64,000 nt of DNA from Comamonas fluminis (GTDB lineage: Bacteria; Pseudomonadota; Gammaproteobacteria; Burkholderiales; Burkholderiaceae_C): contig NZ_CP066783.1 in NCBI RefSeq assembly GCF_019186805.1, positions 859,501-923,500 of the forward strand. Direction: 5' to 3'. Below, piece after piece: positions 58,848 through 64,000 of this stretch. The notes beneath the pieces were generated by a model. The model made no database searches, was not told the origin of the DNA, and worked only from the letters and a program-made list of their open reading frames with translations. A program made the position numbers and the translations under genes. Numbering within the stretch: position 1 is the stretch's first letter; every line of letters begins with the position of its first letter.

Positions 58848-59626
58848 AGAAGTCAGAGCCTATGTCTGAAATTGAGTTGTCAACCGCCGCAGATTCGCCG
58901 ATTCTGCGTGTGGCCACCTACAACATCCACAAAGGCGTGCAAGGTCTGGGCCCGGCCCGGCGCCTGGAAATACATAACCTGGGACTGGCGGTAGAGCAAC
59001 TGGATGCCGATATCGTCTGCCTGCAGGAAGTGCGCAAGATGAACCGCAAGGAGGCCAATTACTTTGACCGCTGGCCCGATGTGCCGCAGGCCGAGTACCT
59101 GGCGCCCGAAGGCTATGAGTCCGTCTATCTGACCAATGCCTATACCAAGGATGGCGAGCACGGGAATGCGCTGCTCAGCCGCTGGCCGGTGATTGGCTAC
59201 CAGCACGAGGATATTTCCGACCACCGCTTCGAGCAGCGCGGCCTGCTCCATGTGGAGCTGGATATTCATGGCAAGCGCGTGCATTCCATCGTGGTGCATC
59301 TGGGGTTGATTCACGGCAGCCGTATTCGCCAGATTGCACAACTGCACCGCTTTATCGAGCGCGAAGTGCCGCCCAACGCGCCTTTGGTGGTGGCGGGCGA
59401 CTTCAACGACTGGGGCAACCAGATCAAGCGCATGCTGGCCGGTTTCGGCCTGTTTGAATTTGAGGGCGATCGTGGGGCTCTGACCTATCCCTCACGCCTG
59501 CCGATTGCGCAGCTCGACCATATCTATGTGCGTGGGCTCAGGCCACTGGGTCTGCAAGTGCCCAAGGGCCGCATCTGGTGGCGCATGTCGGACCATTTGC
59601 CGTTGATTGCAGAGTTTCAGTTGTAG
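58844..59626 (+). CDS. Endonuclease/exonuclease/phosphatase family protein
   Basis: A 260-residue EEP-fold hydrolase. Catalytic segments are VATYNIHKGVQGLGPARRLE (Asn), VCLQEVRKMNRKE (metal Glu), GLIHGSRIRQI, VVAGDFNDWGNQI (Asp, Asn) and RMSDHLPLIAEFQL (Asp-His). Related proteins act on DNA or phospholipids. The ATG at 58844 overlaps the nudB stop by 4 bp; a second start at 58862 (MSEIEL) is possible. It is complete. Confidence 0.9.
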   Translation: MKKSEPMSEIELSTAADSPILRVATYNIHKGVQGLGPARRLEIHNLGLAVEQLDADIVCLQEVRKMNRKEANYFDRWPDVPQAEYLAPEGYESVYLTNAYTKDGEHGNALLSRWPVIGYQHEDISDHRFEQRGLLHVELDIHGKRVHSIVVHLGLIHGSRIRQIAQLHRFIEREVPPNAPLVVAGDFNDWGNQIKRMLAGFGLFEFEGDRGALTYPSRLPIAQLDHIYVRGLRPLGLQVPKGRIWWRMSDHLPLIAEFQL

Positions 59627-59627
59627 C

Positions 59628-59735
59628 ACCCCCTGAGGCGCTGCGCGCCTTCCCCCTCTCTCTACGCGCTTCGCGCTAGGGGAGGGGGACGATGCCTTCG
59701 CCGCGAGGCGGCTCTTGCTCGGCTTCTCTGTGTTG
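59628..59735 (+). repeat. REP-like GC-rich intergenic repeat, copy 3
   Basis: CACCCCCTGAGGCGCTGCGC begins the copy just after the stop of the EEP gene. It includes CCCTCTCTCTACGCGCTTCG, GGGAGGGGGACGATGCCTTC and CCGCGAGGCGGCTCTTGCTC. It is the most complete copy. Confidence 0.72.
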
Positions 59736-59844
59736 CACCGTTGTAGACGGTGGGTGCTACTGAAACCATAGCTTGCAGCGCCTTGTAAACCTGCATTTGG
59801 ATGGCAAATCCTTTGGGGCATCGGGTGGTTGATTCACTGGTACC

Positions 59845-60579
59845 ATGACTGCCATGTTCAGAGAACTCGCCGACATGAAAAAAGACAAGCAGACCGACGA
59901 AGGCACGCCCGTTTCGGTCAAGATCCGCGAGCGGCTGCAGGCAGCGAACAAGCGCTTTCACGCCAACGACAATATTTCCGAATTCATCGAGCCCGGCGAG
60001 CTGGAGAAACTGCTGGACGAAGTGCAGGAGAAGATGCAGGGCGTGCTTGACTCCATGGTCATTGACACAGAGCACGACCACAACACCCGCGCCACGGCCC
60101 GCCGTGTGGCCAAGATGTATGTGAACGAGGTGTTCAGCGGCCGCTATGTGGCACAGCCTGCGATTACCGAATTCCCCAACGCCGAGCACCTGAACGAGCT
60201 GATGATCGTCGGCCCCATCACCGTGCGCAGCGCGTGCAGCCACCATCTGTGCCCCGTGATCGGCAAGATCTGGATTGGCGTGCTGCCCAACAAGAACACG
60301 AATGTGATTGGCCTGTCCAAGTATGCCCGTCTGGTGGACTGGATCATGGGCCGTCCGCAGATTCAGGAAGAAGCCATCATCCAGCTGGCTGACCTGATTG
60401 TGGACAAGACCCGCCCCGATGGTCTGGCGGTGGTGATGGAAGCTTCGCACTTCTGCATGTCCTGGCGCGGTGTGCGCGAGATGGACAGCAAGATGCTGAA
60501 CTCTGTGATGCGCGGTGCTTTCCTCACCAACCCCGAACTGCGCCGTGAGTTTCTGTCGCTTATTGCCGCTAGAAAATAA
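59845..60579 (+). CDS. folE: GTP cyclohydrolase I
   Basis: This enzyme makes dihydroneopterin triphosphate from GTP, the first step of folate synthesis. The 244-residue protein has the zinc ligands in VRSACSHHLCPVIGKIWIGV and in SHFCMSWRGV, plus KYARLVDWIMGRPQIQEE. The Met at 59845 is followed by a second Met (MFREL) 3 codons later, and MKKDK is a third choice. It is encoded near nudB, the next step of the pathway. Confidence 0.95.
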   Translation: MTAMFRELADMKKDKQTDEGTPVSVKIRERLQAANKRFHANDNISEFIEPGELEKLLDEVQEKMQGVLDSMVIDTEHDHNTRATARRVAKMYVNEVFSGRYVAQPAITEFPNAEHLNELMIVGPITVRSACSHHLCPVIGKIWIGVLPNKNTNVIGLSKYARLVDWIMGRPQIQEEAIIQLADLIVDKTRPDGLAVVMEASHFCMSWRGVREMDSKMLNSVMRGAFLTNPELRREFLSLIAARK

Positions 60580-60582
60580 ATG

Positions 60583-60665
60583 AGCCCCCTGTGGCGCTTC
60601 GCGCCTTCCCCCGAAGGGGGACGACACCTTCGCTGCGAGGCGGCTCTTGCTTGGTGTCCCTCACA
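60583..60665 (+). repeat. REP-like GC-rich intergenic repeat, copy 4
   Basis: GCCCCCTGTGGCGCTTCGCG starts the copy right after folE. It continues with CCTTCCCCCGAAGGGGGACG and CCTTCGCTGCGAGGCGGCTC. It is a short form, lacking the TCTCTCTACGCGC segment. Confidence 0.7.
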
Positions 60666-60732
60666 TGTGCTGCGCCAGTCACATCACGCACTGGCCATGT
60701 TCAGCCAGATGAGCCACTGAATTTTTCCTCTC

Positions 60733-60761
60733 AAAAAGGCTGCGCGTCGCGCGGCCTTTTG
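60733..60761 (+). terminator. Hairpin before DMT transporter gene
   Basis: AAAAGGCTGCGCG and CGCGCGGCCTTTT pair at 12 of 13 positions, followed by TGTATTT. It is the likely end of the folE transcript. Confidence 0.7.
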
Positions 60762-60775
60762 TATTTCTGGCTTTT

Positions 60776-61666
60776 ATGTCGCTGCAAGCGTTCACTCTCA
60801 TTATTCTGGCTGGCCTGATTCACTCGGGCTGGAATATTGTGGCTAAGAAGGCGGGGGGCGATGCACGCTTTTCGCTCTATGTCTCGGTCTGCAACGCGCT
60901 GATCTGGGCACCGCTGGGCTGGTGGCTGGGCAAGGATGTGGTGCCCGGCTGGGGCTGGATGGAGTGGGCTTTTGTAACCGCCAGTGCCCTGCTGCATGTG
61001 GCTTATTTTGTGGTGCTGCTGCGCGGCTACCGCATGGCAGACCTGACGGTGGTCTATCCACTGGCACGCGGCAGCGGCCCGCTGATGTCATCGCTGGTGG
61101 CGGTGCTGTTTCTGGGCGAGCAGATTTCCACGCTGGGCGCTGCCGGTATTGCTGGCGTGGTACTGGGCGTGTTTTTGATCGCAGGTGGCCCGCGCATGAT
61201 TGTGGCCATTCGTGACGGCAAGGATGTGGAGGCCCGCCAGCGTGTGTTGGCCGGGCTTTACTATGGCTTGCTTACGGGCATGTTCATTGCCAGCTATACG
61301 GTGGTGGATAGCTATGCGGTCAAGATGCTGCTGATGTCGCCGATTCTGGTGGACTATGTGGGCAACCTGATTCGTCTGGTCGTTCTGGCCCCGCTGGCTG
61401 CCAAGGACTGGCCCGAGACCAAGCGCCTGTGGCGTGTGCAGTGGCGTTATGCCGCTGTGGTGGCCTTCTTCAGTCCGATTGCCTATGTGCTGGTGCTGTA
61501 CGCGGTACAAAGCGCACCGATCTCGCATGTTGCGCCTGCGCGTGAAGTCTCCATGCTGTTTGCAGCCCTCATTGGCGGCAAGCTGCTGGGCGAGGGGGAC
61601 CGGGCCTTGCGCATTGTGGGCGCCATCATGATTGCGCTGGGTGTGACTGCGCTGGGATTGGGCTGA
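60776..61666 (+). CDS. EamA/DMT-family transporter
   Basis: The 296-residue protein has about ten hydrophobic helices in two EamA-type halves. It starts MSLQAFTLIILAGLIHSGWN and has the family segment VVYPLARGSGPLMSSLVAVL, and in the second half SAPISHVAPAREVSMLFAAL. The substrate is unknown; members export amino acids or other small metabolites. Confidence 0.88.
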   Translation: MSLQAFTLIILAGLIHSGWNIVAKKAGGDARFSLYVSVCNALIWAPLGWWLGKDVVPGWGWMEWAFVTASALLHVAYFVVLLRGYRMADLTVVYPLARGSGPLMSSLVAVLFLGEQISTLGAAGIAGVVLGVFLIAGGPRMIVAIRDGKDVEARQRVLAGLYYGLLTGMFIASYTVVDSYAVKMLLMSPILVDYVGNLIRLVVLAPLAAKDWPETKRLWRVQWRYAAVVAFFSPIAYVLVLYAVQSAPISHVAPAREVSMLFAALIGGKLLGEGDRALRIVGAIMIALGVTALGLG

Positions 61667-61738
61667 GTTTTAATAAAAAGTGCCTGAACCCATTGCCCAT
61701 CAAGCGCAGGCAGCTATTGTTTTAAGAGAGATTTGAAC

Positions 61739-62386
61739 ATGCCAAGCTGGGATGTATTGCTCACATTCTTCGGGGTTGCCGTGCTGCTGGGGCTGAGCCC
61801 CGGCCCGGATAACCTGTTTGTGCTGGTGCAATCGGCCCAGCGCGGCTGGCGTGTGGGCCTGTGCGTGGTGCTGGGCCTGTGTCTTGGCATTGTGGGGCAC
61901 ACCACGGCCGTGGCGCTGGGGCTGGCGGCGGTGGTGGCTGCATCGCCCATGCTGTTTACCGCGCTCAAACTCTGTGGCGCTGCCTATCTGGCCTACCTGG
62001 CCTGGGGTGCGTGGAATGCTCCGGTCAGCGTGGAAGAAACCACGGCAGCGCAGGCCCAGCGCGATGTGCTGACCCTGCGTGGTGCCCTGCGCTGGGTGGG
62101 GCGTGGCACGGTCATGAATCTGACCAACCCCAAAGTGCTGATCTTCTTTCTGGCCTTCTTGCCGCAGTTTGCCGACCCTGCGCGTGGCAGTGTGGGCCTG
62201 CAGGTCATGGTGCTGGGCAGCGTCTTCATGCTGGCGACGCTGCTGGTGTTTGGCTCCATTGCCTGTGGCTCTGGCCTGTTTGGGCAGATTCTGCAACGAT
62301 CTGCCCGTGCTCAGCGCTGGTTGAACCGCATTGCAGCAACCGTTTTCGGCGCTCTAGCTCTGCGACTAGTCATGGTGCAGCGCTAA
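61739..62386 (+). CDS. LysE/RhtB-family exporter
   Basis: The 215-residue protein (from the second ATG of the frame; 61733 is another start) has the LysE signature GLSPGPDNLFVLVQSAQRGW near residue 18. Five or six hydrophobic helices follow, with FRWVGRGTVMNL-like RWVGRGTVMNLTNPKVLIFF. It exports amino acids; the specific one is unknown. Confidence 0.9.
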   Translation: MPSWDVLLTFFGVAVLLGLSPGPDNLFVLVQSAQRGWRVGLCVVLGLCLGIVGHTTAVALGLAAVVAASPMLFTALKLCGAAYLAYLAWGAWNAPVSVEETTAAQAQRDVLTLRGALRWVGRGTVMNLTNPKVLIFFLAFLPQFADPARGSVGLQVMVLGSVFMLATLLVFGSIACGSGLFGQILQRSARAQRWLNRIAATVFGALALRLVMVQR

Positions 62387-62409
62387 AAGCTGGCGCGATA
62401 CAAGCCAGA

Positions 62410-62527
62410 GCACCGAGCAAGAGCCGCCTCGCGGCGGGGACGCCCAGTCGAAGGTGCAGTCCCCCTCCCGCGAAGCGAGAGAGGGGGAAGGCGGGGCCGC
62501 CTAGGCGCGAAGCGCCTCAGGGGGAGA
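62410..62527 (-). repeat. REP-like GC-rich intergenic repeat, copy 5
   Basis: The reverse-oriented copy has CCGAGCAAGAGCCGCCTCGC, AGTCCCCCTCCCGCGAAGCG and GGCGCGAAGCGCCTCAGGGG. It lies between the convergent LysE-family gene and the solute-binding protein gene. Confidence 0.72.
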
Positions 62528-62533
62528 TCAAAG

Positions 62534-64000
62534 TCACGCCCAGGAGAGTGACGACAAGTCGTTCACAAACACCGGCATGTCCTTCCACAGCCCGCGTAGC
62601 TTTTTGTCTGCCACGCTCACCCATTGCGGGGTGTAGAGGAAGCCGTGCACCGCATCCTTCGCCAGCAGGCGCTGCGCATCACCCAGCAGGCGCGCGCGGT
62701 CGGCGGGACGGGGGGTGTCTTTGACCTTTTCAAACAGCTCGTTGAACTCCTGCGAGTGGTAGCCCCAGTAGTAATCCGGCTTGGCAAAGTTGCCCAGGTC
62801 GAAGGGTTCAACGTGCGAAATGATGGACAGGTCGTAGTTTTTGTTGGTGTAAGTGCCAGACAGCCACTGCGCCCATTCCACGTTCTGCAGCTTGCACTGA
62901 ATACCAATCTTGGCCAGCTGAGCTGCAATGAGCTCGCCGCCCTGGCGGGCATAGGGTGTGGGCGGCAGCGTCATGGTCAGGCTCAAAGGGGTTTTGATGC
63001 CCGCTTCGGCCATCAGCGCCTTGGCTTTTTCCAGATCGAAGGGGTTGACGCCTGTGGTGTCCACATAGCCAAAGGCCGTGGGCACGTAGTAGCTGCCAAT
63101 GGGCACGCCATAGCCGTCGGCGGCACCGGCAATCACAGCCTTGCGGTCAATGGCGGCGGCAATGGCGCGGCGCACGCGCACATCGTTCAAAGGCTTGCGC
63201 GCGTTGTTGATGGCCAGAATGGTCTTGGCGCGTGAGTTGCTGACCACGACCTGAAAGCGCGGGTTGCGCTGGAACTGGGGCACGCTGCGTGGCGTTACGC
63301 GCGGGAAGGCATCCACATCACCGGCCAGCAGGGCTGCAACCTGGGCCGCCGGGTCTGGAATGAAGCGGAACACGGCGCGCTTGATGCGAATGCTTTGCGG
63401 CGTGCGAAATTGCGGCCAGGCGGTCAGCGTGACCGATGCACCCTTGCGCCAGGCGCTGAGCACATAGGGGCCGGTTCCCACGGGCTTGGTGGCATTGGAG
63501 GCCGCGCTTTTGGGCTCGACAATGATGGAGGTGGCCTGGCCCAGCACAAACAGAAAATCAGGGTCTATGTCCTGATTGGTGATGACGATGGTGTACTCGT
63601 CCGCGACCTTGGTGCTGAGGTTGGCAAAGGTGCGCTTGTCCTTGTTCGTGCTTTTGTCTGCGCCAGCGCGGTCAAACGAGAACTTTACGGCAGCGGCGTT
63701 GAAGGGTTCGCCGTTGTGAAACTTCACACCTTTGCGCAGGCGGAAGGTGTAGGTCTTGAGGTCGGAAGAGACTTCCCAGCTCTCGGCCAGCAGGGGCGAG
63801 ACGCTGCCGTCCGAGTTGATCTTGGTCAGCGTCTCGAACAGGTTGTAGTGCACGACTTCGGCAATGGACGAAGCTGCGCCGGAGGTGGGGTCCAGTCCTG
63901 GTGGCTCCAGCGTCATGGCCAGCGTGACACTGTCTTTCTTTGCCTGTGCCAGCGCGGGCCAGGCAGTGAACAAGGGCAAGCTGGCAGCCGAGCTGGCCAG
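62534..64000 (-). CDS. Family-5 ABC substrate-binding protein, 5' end outside window
   Basis: The visible 488 residues hold the end of a signal peptide (...LPLFTAWPALAQA) and a nearly complete SBP_bac_5 domain. Features are VTLAMTLEPPGLDPTSGAAS, YTFRLRKGVKFHNGEPFNAA and AVKFSFDR, then VRRAIAAAIDRKAVIAGA. Such proteins feed peptide, nickel or glutathione-type ABC importers. The start lies beyond 64000 because the signal peptide is cut. Partner permease genes would lie further right. It is convergent with the LysE-family gene. Confidence 0.9.
   Translation of the reverse strand: MASSAASLPLFTAWPALAQAKKDSVTLAMTLEPPGLDPTSGAASSIAEVVHYNLFETLTKINSDGSVSPLLAESWEVSSDLKTYTFRLRKGVKFHNGEPFNAAAVKFSFDRAGADKSTNKDKRTFANLSTKVADEYTIVITNQDIDPDFLFVLGQATSIIVEPKSAASNATKPVGTGPYVLSAWRKGASVTLTAWPQFRTPQSIRIKRAVFRFIPDPAAQVAALLAGDVDAFPRVTPRSVPQFQRNPRFQVVVSNSRAKTILAINNARKPLNDVRVRRAIAAAIDRKAVIAGAADGYGVPIGSYYVPTAFGYVDTTGVNPFDLEKAKALMAEAGIKTPLSLTMTLPPTPYARQGGELIAAQLAKIGIQCKLQNVEWAQWLSGTYTNKNYDLSIISHVEPFDLGNFAKPDYYWGYHSQEFNELFEKVKDTPRPADRARLLGDAQRLLAKDAVHGFLYTPQWVSVADKKLRGLWKDMPVFVNDLSSLSWA

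Overview
The window looks like a chromosome segment of a betaproteobacterium of the family Comamonadaceae (Comamonas/Acidovorax/Delftia-like). This rests on core gene families and gene order (ispB | rplU-rpmA-obgE-proB-rppH-proS; hemA-prfA-...-prmC-grxD; ubiE-Tim44-ubiJ-ubiB; fmdB-DUF502-aspS-nudB), GC-rich codon use, and two families of dispersed intergenic repeats. The species cannot be fixed from sequence reading alone.

Region 1 (1-10,055) is a mosaic accessory island. It holds debris of a mobile element: an unknown partial gene, a CobT-like VWA gene cut by an IS66-family remnant at 1611-2180, and two truncated unknown genes. Next comes a block of foreign stress and metabolism genes at about 2.79-8.85 kb: an MFS transporter tail, a GreA/B-like protein, a small hypothetical, corA, a glutathione S-transferase, msrA, msrB, a LysR regulator and a cut hydrolase. 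It ends in a tyrosine recombinase gene whose last 47 codons lie inverted relative to the rest. Core gene glnS and an AraC regulator follow (10,056-12,836).

Region 2 (12,837-17,207) is a second island against tRNA-Pro(CGG). It has truncated defence-type remnants (DNA N6-methylase and a P-loop ATPase) and a compact three-gene operon (AlpA-like, RepA-like, tyrosine recombinase) joined by 4-bp overlaps. A small membrane-protein gene and three GGGACAA heptamers at exact 11-bp spacing lie between that operon and the tRNA.

Region 3 (17,208-64,000) is mainly core genome: isoprenoid quinone side chain (ispB), ribosomal proteins L21/L27, ObgE, proline and RNA-decay genes, proS, a lytic transglycosylase, a CNNM/CBS protein, RNase H-like, grxD, prmC, prfA, hemA, a 12-repeat Sel1 protein, a Bug-type binding protein, ugpQ, an aldehyde dehydrogenase, the ugpBAEC ABC transporter, a very large flavin/Fe-S oxidoreductase, the ubiquinone cluster (ubiE, ubiJ, ubiB), a sodium:solute symporter, aspS, nudB, an EEP-family phosphatase/nuclease, folE, two exporters and a family-5 solute-binding protein cut by the window end.

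The most interesting find inside the core part is a two-gene insertion between prfA and prmC. It encodes an exported, glucan-water-dikinase-like protein (His swivel domain before the ATP-binding domain) followed after 10 bp by a SUKH-3-like protein. No CRISPR array or rRNA operon was seen, and only one tRNA.
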